Shown: in pieces, positions 26,762-36,094 of the stretch | Position numbering within the stretch: the first letter of the stretch is position 1 | Layout: the number at the start of each line of letters is the position of its first letter | Origin: Ohtaekwangia sp. | GTDB lineage: Bacteria > Bacteroidota > Bacteroidia > Cytophagales > Cyclobacteriaceae | Direction: 5' to 3' | NCBI GenBank assembly: GCA_021155195.1 | Contig: JAJNPV010000050.1 | Location: forward strand, 620,001 to 684,000 | DNA length: 64,000 bases | Program-made: the position numbers and the translations under genes | Notes under the pieces: model-generated | The model's input: the letters and a program-made list of their open reading frames with translations, nothing else | Told to the model about the DNA's origin: nothing | Databases searched by the model: none

Positions 26762-28282
26762 ATGAATTTTAAAAATTTTTGGTCAACGGACCTGAGGTCG
26801 TCTGTTGTAGTATTTTTGGTTGCATTACCCTTGTGTTTGGGAATTGCCCTGGCATCAGGGGCTCCACTTTTTTCGGGATTACTTGCAGGTATAGTTGGGG
26901 GCATAGTTGTAGGCTCGTTAAGTGGATCTTCTGTTAGTGTAAGTGGCCCGGCAGCTGGCCTAACTACTATAGTAGCTGCAGCCATTTTGGATCTTGGATC
27001 ATTCGAAGCGTTTTTATTCAGCGTTGCCTTGGCAGGTATCATTCAAATAATTTTAGGGTTTGCAAAAGCCGGAGCCATTGGTCATTTTTTCCCGGTGTCG
27101 GTAATCAAAGGAATGCTTGCCGCGATTGGCTTGATACTTATATTAAAACAAATTCCGCATGCGGTGGGATACGATGCAGACTTTGAAGGAGATGAAAGTT
27201 TTTTTCAACCAGATGGCAGAAATACGTTCTCAGAAATTTTACAAGCGTGGGATTTTCTTAGTCCTGGGGCTGTAACAGTTAGTTTGCTTTCAATTTTGTT
27301 AATGATCACCTGGGATAGTCAGCGACTGCAACGCTTTAAGTTTTTTAGGCTTGTGCCTTCAGCATTAGGGGCAGTTATGTTGGGAGTTTCATTAAACGCT
27401 CTTTTCAATTATGCTCTGCCCTATTTCGTTATTGATGGAAAACATTTGGTAACTGTGCCAGTGGCTACTGAAACATCCGGCTTAAGTACATTCATTACCT
27501 TTCCCGATTTTTCTTTTTGGAGAGATCCCAAAATATATATCACCGCAGTAACAATTGCTATTGTTGCCAGCTTGGAAACCTTGTTAAGTATAGAAGCATG
27601 CGATAAGATGGATCGTAGTCATAGTATAACACCTCTTGACAGGGAACTGAAAGCTCAAGGTGCCGGTAACTTTATTTCAGGATTACTCGGAGGCTTGCCC
27701 GTAACTTCAGTTATTGTAAGGAGTTCGGCCAATATAAATTCAGGCGCCCGAACAAGAGCTTCTACGATATCGCACGGAATAATTTTAATGTTATCAGTTT
27801 TATTATTCCCTGGGTTGTTAAAGATGATCCCACTTTCCTGTCTTGCTGGAATTTTGATTATCGTAGGATTTAAATTAACCAAGCCGACTTTGTTTAAAGA
27901 AATGTATCGAAGAGGTATGGCTCAGTTTCTTCCGTTTGTGGTAACAATCATTGCTGTTGTTTTCACCGATTTGTTGAAGGGAGTTTTCATGGGAATTTTA
28001 GTTGCCATCTATTTTATTTTGAAGACAAATTTCCAAAAGGCCGTGATTATAGTTTCTTCAGAGGAGAACTTCATGATTCGGTTTACTAAAGATGTATCTT
28101 TCTTGCATAAGAACGCATTGCGTAAGGCACTTGAAAAAATACCGGATGACACACGATTATTAATTGATGGTTCTAAAGCGCAGTTTATAGATGAAGACAT
28201 TAAAGAGATGGTCGTGGACTTTACAGAAACAGCCAAATCAAAAAACATTGACGTTGAATTAAAAAATATAGATATAAACTAA
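26762..28282 (+). CDS. SulP family anion transporter with STAS domain
   Basis: A 506-residue inner-membrane transporter with 10-14 hydrophobic segments, starting LRSSVVVFLVALPLCLGIALASGAP and SVSGPAAGLTTI, both typical of SulP. The cytosolic STAS domain occupies about residues 440-506 (FLHKNALRKALEKIPDDTRLLIDGS). The STAS part is short. SulP members carry sulfate, bicarbonate or other anions. A beta-carbonic anhydrase starts eight bases after its stop, which points to bicarbonate, as in BicA-type systems. Confidence 0.92.
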   Translation: MNFKNFWSTDLRSSVVVFLVALPLCLGIALASGAPLFSGLLAGIVGGIVVGSLSGSSVSVSGPAAGLTTIVAAAILDLGSFEAFLFSVALAGIIQIILGFAKAGAIGHFFPVSVIKGMLAAIGLILILKQIPHAVGYDADFEGDESFFQPDGRNTFSEILQAWDFLSPGAVTVSLLSILLMITWDSQRLQRFKFFRLVPSALGAVMLGVSLNALFNYALPYFVIDGKHLVTVPVATETSGLSTFITFPDFSFWRDPKIYITAVTIAIVASLETLLSIEACDKMDRSHSITPLDRELKAQGAGNFISGLLGGLPVTSVIVRSSANINSGARTRASTISHGIILMLSVLLFPGLLKMIPLSCLAGILIIVGFKLTKPTLFKEMYRRGMAQFLPFVVTIIAVVFTDLLKGVFMGILVAIYFILKTNFQKAVIIVSSEENFMIRFTKDVSFLHKNALRKALEKIPDDTRLLIDGSKAQFIDEDIKEMVVDFTETAKSKNIDVELKNIDIN

Positions 28283-28290
28283 ATAGTCCG

Positions 28291-28926
28291 ATGAAAAAAT
28301 ACGAACAACTACTCTTACAAAACAAAGCGTGGGTACAACAGAAAAATCAGGAAGATAAATCCTTTTTCTCCAGATTGGCCAATGTGCAAAAGCCCGATTT
28401 CCTTTGGATTGGTTGCGCGGATAGCCGCGTTTCGGCAAACGAAATTACAGGTACCGCACCCGGTGAAGTTTTTGTGCATCGCAATATTGCTAACATGGTG
28501 GTTCACTCAGATATGAATATGTTGAGTGTGCTTGACTATGCCGTTAACGTGCTTGAAGTAAATCATGTTATTGTTTGTGGTCATTACGGATGTGGGGGCG
28601 TACGCGCTGCAATGGGCAACAAGCAAATTGGATTGATAGACAATTGGATTAGGCACATCAAAGATGTATATCGTTTACATCAGGATGAGTTGGAAGGAAT
28701 AAAAGACATTAAAGAACGCGAAAACAGATTTGTTGAATTGAATGTGATTGAGCAGGTATATGATTTAGGAAAGACTTCCATTATTCAAAATGCATGGAAA
28801 AAACGCGGTGGACCTTACGTGCATGGCTGGGTGTATGACATTGCCAACGGAATCATACAAGATCTAAAAGTATCCATGCATGATAATTCCGAAATGCCGG
28901 ATGTATTTAAGTTCGAGAACAGCTGA
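28291..28926 (+). CDS. beta-class carbonic anhydrase
   Basis: Zinc enzyme that interconverts CO2 and bicarbonate. Zinc ligands C42, D44, H98 and C101 fall at the same residue numbers as in E. coli Can, with R46 forming the usual Asp-Arg dyad (GCADSRVS; CGHYGCGGV). Length is 211 residues, no signal peptide, so cytosolic. It is separated by eight bases from the SulP transporter, so both are surely one transcript, coupling anion flux to hydration. A strong intrinsic terminator follows. Confidence 0.95.
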   Translation: MKKYEQLLLQNKAWVQQKNQEDKSFFSRLANVQKPDFLWIGCADSRVSANEITGTAPGEVFVHRNIANMVVHSDMNMLSVLDYAVNVLEVNHVIVCGHYGCGGVRAAMGNKQIGLIDNWIRHIKDVYRLHQDELEGIKDIKERENRFVELNVIEQVYDLGKTSIIQNAWKKRGGPYVHGWVYDIANGIIQDLKVSMHDNSEMPDVFKFENS

Positions 28927-28930
28927 GTAA

Positions 28931-28990
28931 ACCAATCGATTGGTATAGATAATAAGGGCCATTCTGATTTTCAGGATGGCTTTCTTTTTT
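28931..28990 (+). terminator. intrinsic terminator after the carbonic anhydrase gene
   Basis: GCCATTCTGA at 28958-28967 pairs with TCAGGATGGC at 28971-28980 (one mismatched pair), followed by TTTCTTTTTT. Just before it, ACCAATCGATTGGT (28931-28944) is a perfect 14-base palindrome that could add a second hairpin. Confidence 0.75.
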
Positions 28991-29088
28991 CTGTTCAAAT
29001 TAAATTTCAAATAGGGGTAAAACTTCTCTGGGTTGTCATAACCCCAAAGCCCTAAACCCGTAAATTGCACTGAAACATTTCAAAAACA

Positions 29089-29661
29089 GTGGATTTATCG
29101 GAAAAGCAGCTGGAAACACTATGGCAGGGCAACGAAAGCGCTTACGAGATGATTTTTAGAACCTATTACCAACCCCTGTGCCGATACGCCTACTCATTTC
29201 TGCAGGATAAGGAAGAAGCCGAAGAAGTAGTACAAGCTGCCTTTATTACCCTCTGGGAAAAGAAAAATGCGCTAGCCATTGAAACTTCCCTGAAATCGTA
29301 CCTCTATCGAATGATTCGCAACAGTTGCCTTAACGTGATTAAACATGCCAAGGTAAAGCAACAGCATGTTGCATATGAATTGGCAGTAGCCGAGGTTTCG
29401 CACGAATCTGTTTCACAAAAGGTGCATGCCGCGGAACTTGAAGAAAAAATCACCGAGGCGATGAAAACATTGCCTGAACAATGCAGGCTGGTGTTTCAGC
29501 TTAGTCGTTTCGAAGAATTAAAGTATCAGGAGATAGCTGATCAATTACAGATTTCTATAAAGACGGTAGAGAACCACATGGGCAAGGCGTTGAAGTTAAT
29601 GCGTCTGCAGTTGAAAGATTACTTGCCCTTGTTTTTACTATTTATGAAAGATTGGATATGA
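29089..29661 (+). CDS. ECF RNA polymerase sigma factor
   Basis: A 190-residue sigma-70 family ECF factor starting at GTG. Region 2 covers about 20-90 (MIFRTYYQPLCRYAYSFLQDKEEAEEVVQAAFITLW) and region 4 about 125-178 (LPEQCRLVFQLSRFEELKYQEIADQL with helix-turn-helix SIKTVENHMGKALKLM). The type is that seen with FecR anti-sigma factors and STN-bearing outer-membrane proteins in Bacteroidota. The stop overlaps the start of the FecR gene, as usual for such pairs. Confidence 0.93.
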   Translation: MDLSEKQLETLWQGNESAYEMIFRTYYQPLCRYAYSFLQDKEEAEEVVQAAFITLWEKKNALAIETSLKSYLYRMIRNSCLNVIKHAKVKQQHVAYELAVAEVSHESVSQKVHAAELEEKITEAMKTLPEQCRLVFQLSRFEELKYQEIADQLQISIKTVENHMGKALKLMRLQLKDYLPLFLLFMKDWI

Positions 29662-30653
29662 TGGAGGAGTGGAGCGATATAGATGATTTGATTGGCAAAG
29701 TACTTGCCGGGGAAGGTTCTGCGCAGGAACAAGAGAAAGTGCGGCACTGGGTGGAGCAAAGCGGAGAGAATAGAGCCTATTTTGAAAATCTAAAAACAAT
29801 TTTTGAAAAGGCGGCTTCAACTGAAATTCAGATTCAATTTGACACCGATGCCGCATGGAATAAAGTGCGGAAAAAAATAACGGCTCCAGTTAAGGTTGTT
29901 CCCTTGTATTCAAAAAATTGGCAACCCCTTCGAATTGCTGCAGGATTATTGATTTTGCTAGCCATTGGATATACAACATATAAGATTGTTACCCCCCCCA
30001 TACAATCAGTAGCAATTGTTTCCAACTCGGTAACCGTTAATGATACGTTACCGGACGGTAGCACCGCTTTCTTAAACAAGAAAAGTGAGTTAACATATGA
30101 GTTTAATCCGCGCGAAAAAACGCGTAAAGTTAAATTGAAAGGGGAAGCCTACTTTACGGTGAAACATGAAGAAGAGAAACCTTTCGTGATCGAAGCTGAT
30201 GATGTGTTAGTGCGTGATATAGGAACTGAATTTAATCTAAAAGCTTATCCCGATAAGGATACAATTGAAATAATAGTTACTCATGGTGAAGTTCAGTTTT
30301 ATACACGAAACGATCCGGGGTTGAATTTGCAAGCGGGCGAACGTGCCATCTATACCAAAAGTAGCAAGCGGTTTTACCGAATAGAAAAACCAGACACCAA
30401 CGTGCTTGCCTATAAAACGAAGACATTCAGCTTTAACAATACCGATTTGATGTCCGTAATCAATTTATTAAATGACGTGTATAATTCAAAAATTAAATTA
30501 GCCAACGAGAAGCTTTACACCTGCAGGCTCACCGCCAACTTTAAAGAAGATAATGCCGCGATCATTGCTGAAGTAATAGCCGAGACCATGGGTCTCACCT
30601 TAACTAAAAAGGATGATGCTATTATTTTAGACGGAGCAGGGTGCGATCAATAA
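29658..30653 (+). CDS. FecR family anti-sigma factor
   Basis: A single-span inner-membrane regulator that should hold the upstream sigma factor. It starts in ATGATG at 29658 (either ATG may be used) and overlaps the sigma stop. Cytosolic part residues 1-85, span about 88-106 (LRIAAGLLILLAIGYTTY), then the periplasmic FecR domain (VTVNDTLPDGSTAFLNKKS, KLKGEAYFTV, DIGTEFNLKAY) and the C-terminal DUF4974 region (FSFNNTDLMSVINLLNDVY) that usually contacts the STN signalling domain. About 331 residues, normal for the family. Confidence 0.93.
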   Translation: MMEEWSDIDDLIGKVLAGEGSAQEQEKVRHWVEQSGENRAYFENLKTIFEKAASTEIQIQFDTDAAWNKVRKKITAPVKVVPLYSKNWQPLRIAAGLLILLAIGYTTYKIVTPPIQSVAIVSNSVTVNDTLPDGSTAFLNKKSELTYEFNPREKTRKVKLKGEAYFTVKHEEEKPFVIEADDVLVRDIGTEFNLKAYPDKDTIEIIVTHGEVQFYTRNDPGLNLQAGERAIYTKSSKRFYRIEKPDTNVLAYKTKTFSFNNTDLMSVINLLNDVYNSKIKLANEKLYTCRLTANFKEDNAAIIAEVIAETMGLTLTKKDDAIILDGAGCDQ

Positions 30654-30660
30654 ACCGCGC

Positions 30661-32475
30661 ATGAGAAAACTCTACACGATTTCATTGCTCTTAAGTTGCA
30701 TTTCGGTTTGTCAAGCGCAAAAGAAAGACCTTCCCCTGTTAGAACGTACCCTGTCGATAAGCGTGGCAAGCGAATCCATTCCTGCATTATTAAATCGCAT
30801 CGGTCAGGCGGGTGGCTTCTCTTTCTCGTATAACAGCGCCATCATTGATGCCAATCATCCGGTTTCGCTGGATGCTACCAATCAAACGGTTCGCAATCTT
30901 TTGAATGAAATATTTCAAGGTTCGATGAATTATAAAGAGAAAGGAAATTACCTCATCCTCACCAAAGCCGCACCACCCCCCGTTAAAAACAATGTAGTAA
31001 CGGTAACCATTAACGGATATGTGGAGGATGTAAGTACGGGTGAGAAAATTGCGCACGCGAGTGTGTATGATAAAAAATCAATTACTTCGACAGTAACGGA
31101 TGAGTTTGGATATTTTAAAATGAAATTAGAAAAGAAGACCGACTCCATCTCTCTTTCTGTCAGTAAGAAAAATTATCGCGATACGCTTATTAGCATTACT
31201 GCTCCGCTCAATCAATATGTAACCGTTAAGATTCATCCAATCGAAAAGGATACAACAACTGCCATTGTTGTAATTGATGGATTAGATTCAACGGTTCTGG
31301 TGGATAAAAAGAAAGAAGAAGTATTTTTCCCCTATGAGTCAGAGCCGAATATTCAAAACATACATGACACGCTGAACAACCTGGTTCAAGTTTCTTTCCT
31401 TCCTTTTCTGGGAACCAATGGTCGTTTGAGTGCTAACACAATTAATGATTACTCGATCAATTTTTTAGGAGGCTATTCGATGGGCACAAACCAAATTGAA
31501 TTAGGATTTTTCTTTAATCTCGATCGCAGCGATGTAAGCTGGTTACAAATAGCTGGCTTTGGAAATATGGTGGGCGGAAAAGTTTATGGTGTGCAGGCGG
31601 CAGGATTTTTCAATTTAAATGGAGGCGATACCGAAGCCATTCAACTGTCTGCATTTGCTAATACTAACTTAGCGAACACACGCGGGGTGCAAGTAACAGG
31701 GTTTGCCAATACAACACTTGGCGATATGTATGGAGTGCAAGTAGCCGGGTTTACAAACTTTACAGGCGGAAAAGCCCAAGGTGTGCAAGTAGCAGGTTTT
31801 GGAAACGTTCAGTTGGGAAATTACAAAGGATCGCAATTTGCCGGATTTACTAACCTGGCCACTGAAAGAATAACAGGTAGCCAGGTAGCAACTTTCTTTA
31901 ATTATGGAAGAAAAGTTCACGGCACCCAAATTGGACTCATTAATTATGCAGATAGTCTTGGCGGAGTTCCCATTGGATTTTTAAGCATTGTTAGAAGTGG
32001 GTATCATAAAATTGAGTTTTCTGCAGATGAAGTGTTTTATGCGAATCTGGCTTTTCGCACCGGAGCACGCAAGTTTCATACAATGCTCATGGCCGGATTT
32101 AAACCACAGCAATCATTACAACCTTCCGACACTTCCGTTTGGCATTTTGGATATGGATTAGGAACAACGCGTAAACTAACCCGGTGGTGGTTTCTTGATT
32201 TAGATGTATCGGCACAGCATGTAAATAAAGGAAGCTTTACCAACGCATTGAGTTTACTCAACAAAGCCTATGTGGGGTTTGATTTTCAGGTGGCAAGAAA
32301 ACTATCATTAGCAACAGGAGTTACATTAAATGGATATTTAACCCGAACCACATTTACAGATTACCCAAGTTTGTTCACAGATTATCAGCCGAGAATAATT
32401 TCTGACACTAATTTTGGTAGTGATCTTAATCTGAAGATGTGGTGGGGAGCGAAAATTGCATTGAGGTTTTTATGA
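30661..32475 (+). CDS. STN and CarboxypepD_reg protein with GVQVAGF surface repeats
   Basis: A 604-residue exported protein. Signal peptide is residues 1-19; STN domain about 30-85 (SIPALLNRIGQAGGFSFSYNSAI); CarboxypepD_reg domain about 118-200 (INGYVEDVSTGEKIAHASVYDKK). From about 285 to 430 there are at least eight short beta repeats of the form GVQVAGFxN, similar to the LA_2272-type surface repeats; the end resembles beta-barrel strands. It lacks a TonB plug and a full-length receptor barrel. Eight bases after the FecR gene, so it is in the sigma operon and probably provides the outer-membrane input to FecR through STN. Confidence 0.82.
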   Translation: MRKLYTISLLLSCISVCQAQKKDLPLLERTLSISVASESIPALLNRIGQAGGFSFSYNSAIIDANHPVSLDATNQTVRNLLNEIFQGSMNYKEKGNYLILTKAAPPPVKNNVVTVTINGYVEDVSTGEKIAHASVYDKKSITSTVTDEFGYFKMKLEKKTDSISLSVSKKNYRDTLISITAPLNQYVTVKIHPIEKDTTTAIVVIDGLDSTVLVDKKKEEVFFPYESEPNIQNIHDTLNNLVQVSFLPFLGTNGRLSANTINDYSINFLGGYSMGTNQIELGFFFNLDRSDVSWLQIAGFGNMVGGKVYGVQAAGFFNLNGGDTEAIQLSAFANTNLANTRGVQVTGFANTTLGDMYGVQVAGFTNFTGGKAQGVQVAGFGNVQLGNYKGSQFAGFTNLATERITGSQVATFFNYGRKVHGTQIGLINYADSLGGVPIGFLSIVRSGYHKIEFSADEVFYANLAFRTGARKFHTMLMAGFKPQQSLQPSDTSVWHFGYGLGTTRKLTRWWFLDLDVSAQHVNKGSFTNALSLLNKAYVGFDFQVARKLSLATGVTLNGYLTRTTFTDYPSLFTDYQPRIISDTNFGSDLNLKMWWGAKIALRFL

Positions 32476-32501
32476 TTAATATTATGCAAAGGATTGGGTC
32501 G

Positions 32502-32565
32502 CCCCCGAAGGGGTCGCATGCTTAGTAGATAATTCGGTGTTATAAACATTCCACTCCTTCGGAGT
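32502..32565. repeat. paired mini-hairpins between the STN protein and TonB receptor genes
   Basis: CCCC CGAA GGGG at 32502-32513 and ACTCC TTC GGAGT at 32553-32565 are two small stable hairpins in the 232-base gap. The loops have complementary CGAA/TTCG-type composition, as in dispersed Bacteroidota repeat elements. No T-run follows, so neither is a standard terminator. The rest of the gap (32566-32707) shows only A+T-rich sequence. Confidence 0.4.
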
Positions 32566-32707
32566 CATACTCTGTTCTCATAATCCATGTTAAATAATTT
32601 TTATTTATTGGCATCTCGGTCTGTACTCTCACAGATCGAAATTTATTTTACAGTAATCATTGGGGGTATATAAAAATCAAGTTGTCATAGAGCCAGATAA
32701 AACTGAT

Positions 32708-35062
32708 ATGACACATTCAAAAATCTACCTTTTGTTTTTAGCTGTTCTTCTTAGTTCGATTACTGCATCGGCACAAACACTCACCCAAACAATCCGTGGT
32801 ACGGTAATCGATAAAGTTTCGAAAACGACTTTGCCAGGTGCTTCCATTGTACTGGTTAATTCTGATCCTTTGATTGGAACAACTTCCGACCCCGATGGGA
32901 ATTTTAGACTTACTCTAATACCCATCGGCATCCATGCCCTCAAAATTTCATTTGTTGGCTATAAGGAAGTAACTATTCCAAACATCATCGTTAATTCGGG
33001 AAAGGAAGTAGTGCTTACGATTCCTATCGATGAAGACATTACTCAACTGGATGCTATTGTAGTGCGCCCCGATATCGAAAAAAATAAGCCAATCAATGAA
33101 ATGGCTACAGTAAGTACGCGCACTTTTTCTGTGGAGGAAACCCGAAAATTTGCGGCCGCGGTCAACGATCCCGCACGGGCAGCAGTTTCGTTTGCAGGAG
33201 TTGTGTCCACCGATGATGGAAGTAATTCAATTTCCATTCGGGGCAATTCACCGGTTGGTTTGTTGTGGCGCATGGAAGGTGTTGATATTCCAAACCCCAA
33301 TCATTTTGCAGATGTGGGAGCATCGGGTGGAGGTATTTCTATTTTAAGTTCGCAGTTGCTAACTAATTCTGATTTTTCAACAGGCGCCTTTGCAGCTGAG
33401 TATGGAAATGCATTGGCCGGAGTATTTGATTTGAATTTGCGCAAAGGCAATAACGAAAAACGGGAGTACACGGTGCAAGCCGGATTTTTAGGATTGGATG
33501 TTGCAGCCGAAGGGCCATTCTCAAAAAACTATCGTGGTTCTTATTTAATTAACTATCGATATTCCACGCTCAGTGTGCTTTCAAAAGTAGGTGTTAACCT
33601 GGGTGATGCCGTTACCAATTTTCAGGATCTGTCGTACAACATTTATCTGCCTACTAACAAGTTTGGAAATTTTTCTTTGTTTGGCTTTGGCGGTTTGAGT
33701 GACCAGAACCAGGATGCAAAAAAAGATTCTACCCAATGGGAAGAAGATTATCAGCGTAACAATGCTGCTTACTTTTCGAATACGGGTGCAACGGGCATAA
33801 AGCATGCAATCACAATTAATCCTCACACGTATCTACAGTCTGCAATAGTTATTTCAGGGAACGATCATGGGTATGAAGAAGATCGATTGGATGACAACTA
33901 TGTGCCGCAATTCAACTACAAATCAAATTACATCACACGCAAGATTACCGTGAGCTCCGTACTCAACCATAAGTTCAATGCTAAGAACAGTGTGCGTTCC
34001 GGTATTTACATTAATCAATACGCTTATAGTCTGCGCCAACGGTACCTCGATCGTGAAATAGATCAGATAGTACAGCCATTAAATTCTAAACTCCATGCCA
34101 ACACGTTACAATTATTTTCGCAGTGGAGTTATCGGGCTACCCAAAAGCTAACGATTAATTCGGGTGTTCACTTTTTATATCTGAAAGATAACAGTACCTA
34201 TTCTGTAGAGCCAAGGGCATCGGCTAAATATGAACTTAACGAAAGGCAATCTTTAAGCATAGGCTACGGACTGCACAGCCAGATGCAACCCATTGGCGTG
34301 TATGAGGCATCCATTGAGCAACCTGAAGGAAGCTTCAATCAATCGAACAAAAGTCTTGGCTTTAATAAAGCTCATCATTTTGTGGTGGGATATGACCGCT
34401 CACTCACTAAATTTTTGAGAATTAAAACTGAAACGTATTATCAGCATCTCTACAACATTGCGGTGAATGAAGATATTACTAGCCCTATTTCCAGTTTAGT
34501 TGTGGAAGAGGGTTTTGTTACCGACCCCATGGTGAACAAAGGTTTTGGAAGGAATTATGGAATTGAACTTACAGCAGAACAGTTTCTTCATAATAATTTC
34601 TACTTTTTGCTCTCTGGCTCTTTGTATAATTCAGAGTATAAAGCATTGGATGGTGTGTGGCGCAACACGCGCTTCAATGGAAAACGTGCGCTTAGTTTTA
34701 CCGCAGGTAAAGAATATACCTGGAAAAAGAACCGCGTGTTTGGCTTAAATGTTCGCGCCATTTATGCGGGCGGCTTCTGGACAACCCCAATTGATTTTGA
34801 TAAATCGATGGCGTTAGGTGAAACACATTATATAGAGAGCCTTGCCTTTACGGAACAATTGCCTGACTACTTTAGAACTGATCTCCGCGTAAGCTTAAAA
34901 CGAAATCGGGCAAAGGCCACTACAACGCTTTCGCTGGATTTACAAAACGCCACCAATCATAAAAACCTGGGCGGCCAATACTTTGAAGTGCGCAGTGGCG
35001 AAATAAAGAAATGGTATTCGCTGCCGTTGTTACCTATTCTAAGCTATAAAGTTGAGTTTTAA
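32708..35062 (+). CDS. TonB-dependent outer-membrane receptor, CarboxypepD_reg type
   Basis: A 784-residue receptor. Start ATG 32708 gives signal peptide MTHSKIYLLFLAVLLSSITASAQ; the frame opens at 32660 but upstream codons add no sense. Domains: CarboxypepD_reg about 25-110 (IRGTVIDKVSKTTLPGASIVL), plug about 130-235 (NSISIRGNSPVGLLWRMEGVDIPNPNHF), barrel to the end, terminal residues SYKVEF with the outer-membrane C-terminal Phe. No STN domain is seen and no SusD gene follows, so it is not a classic Sus pair. The ligand is unknown. The gap to the sigma operon makes co-regulation possible but unproven. Confidence 0.9.
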   Translation: MTHSKIYLLFLAVLLSSITASAQTLTQTIRGTVIDKVSKTTLPGASIVLVNSDPLIGTTSDPDGNFRLTLIPIGIHALKISFVGYKEVTIPNIIVNSGKEVVLTIPIDEDITQLDAIVVRPDIEKNKPINEMATVSTRTFSVEETRKFAAAVNDPARAAVSFAGVVSTDDGSNSISIRGNSPVGLLWRMEGVDIPNPNHFADVGASGGGISILSSQLLTNSDFSTGAFAAEYGNALAGVFDLNLRKGNNEKREYTVQAGFLGLDVAAEGPFSKNYRGSYLINYRYSTLSVLSKVGVNLGDAVTNFQDLSYNIYLPTNKFGNFSLFGFGGLSDQNQDAKKDSTQWEEDYQRNNAAYFSNTGATGIKHAITINPHTYLQSAIVISGNDHGYEEDRLDDNYVPQFNYKSNYITRKITVSSVLNHKFNAKNSVRSGIYINQYAYSLRQRYLDREIDQIVQPLNSKLHANTLQLFSQWSYRATQKLTINSGVHFLYLKDNSTYSVEPRASAKYELNERQSLSIGYGLHSQMQPIGVYEASIEQPEGSFNQSNKSLGFNKAHHFVVGYDRSLTKFLRIKTETYYQHLYNIAVNEDITSPISSLVVEEGFVTDPMVNKGFGRNYGIELTAEQFLHNNFYFLLSGSLYNSEYKALDGVWRNTRFNGKRALSFTAGKEYTWKKNRVFGLNVRAIYAGGFWTTPIDFDKSMALGETHYIESLAFTEQLPDYFRTDLRVSLKRNRAKATTTLSLDLQNATNHKNLGGQYFEVRSGEIKKWYSLPLLPILSYKVEF

Positions 35063-35199
35063 ATTCATTTCCTGCGAATCTCGCTGATTTGCGCAGAATT
35101 CTTTGAAATGCCAGCTGCGATAATTCACGAAATATGCGGAAGTAAACCTTTAGATAGGGGTACTGACTTTCTCAGTTGTCTTACCTCCAAATACAAAAT

Positions 35200-35901
35200 A
35201 TGAAAAAGCTTAACACCATAATTTTATTGCTCTCCCTTGTTTGGTTAACATCTTGCTTTGAAGAAGACCCAGGTCCACGCCAACAAGACGACCGTAATTT
35301 TGCAGTAGTTGATTTTGATCGCATCGAGGCAAGCGATGCTCTTATTATATCGGTAAAATACGGAGAGAATTTTTCAATTGAAGCTTCAGGTGATCGGAGA
35401 AATTTAGATGATTTGCATGTAGCTAAAAATGGAAATACGTTGGTAATTCGATTTAATCATTACGAGAAAAGGCAATATGCCACCAATATAGACATCACAC
35501 TTCCGGTTTTATATGGCGTTGATTTTTCAGGAGCGGTGAATGCTCAGGTTTCTGGATTTGCTCCCGTTACCCGAATGGATGTTTCTCTTTCGGGCGCCTC
35601 GTTAACACAACTGAGTTTGGATGCCAATGAAATTCACTTCTCGTTGAGTGGTGCTTCTCAATTGCGCTTGAATGGTGAAGGTCAATTGCTGGAAGGAACG
35701 ATTTCAGGTGCTTCTATCCTTACAGCGTTTAATTATTTTGCTGACAAAGCAGAGCTAGCCGTTTCGGGAGCGAGCAATGCAAAAGTTTCGGTAGCAAATC
35801 AATTGAATGGAACTGTTAGTGGTGCCAGCGTAGTGTTGTATCGTGGCAATCCGGACGTGAAAATTGAAACCTCAGGTTCAAGTACAGTGCAGAAAGATTG
35901 A
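35200..35901 (+). CDS. DUF2807 (GIN domain) lipoprotein
   Basis: A 233-residue protein with a lipobox in the leader (LLSLVWLTSC, Cys near 20). The body is a right-handed beta-helix-like DUF2807 domain marked by repeated SGA motifs: VDFSGAVNAQVSG, DVSLSGASLTQLS, FSLSGASQLRLNG, TISGASILTAF, AVSGASNAKVS, TVSGASVVLYRG. These come about every 15-22 residues, one per helical turn. The family is sometimes called putative auto-transporter adhesin; the function is unproven. It follows the TonB receptor by 137 bases with a small CTGCG/CGCAG inverted repeat between. Confidence 0.85.
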   Translation: MKKLNTIILLLSLVWLTSCFEEDPGPRQQDDRNFAVVDFDRIEASDALIISVKYGENFSIEASGDRRNLDDLHVAKNGNTLVIRFNHYEKRQYATNIDITLPVLYGVDFSGAVNAQVSGFAPVTRMDVSLSGASLTQLSLDANEIHFSLSGASQLRLNGEGQLLEGTISGASILTAFNYFADKAELAVSGASNAKVSVANQLNGTVSGASVVLYRGNPDVKIETSGSSTVQKD

Positions 35902-36094
35902 AAGAAGTATTTAGTTGAAAGGCTACTTATGCTTCACCCAAAGCAAAATCAATAAATACTTTGTAATAGCGCGAAGCGAATCGAACTGATTTCAAGGTGT
36001 GAGGCGACACAGATCTGGAAGAGAAAGTATGGAGGCTTCATTACTTTCGTCCCGTTACGAACGGCACATCGGTAAAAAATTTGCATTTTGCGCC

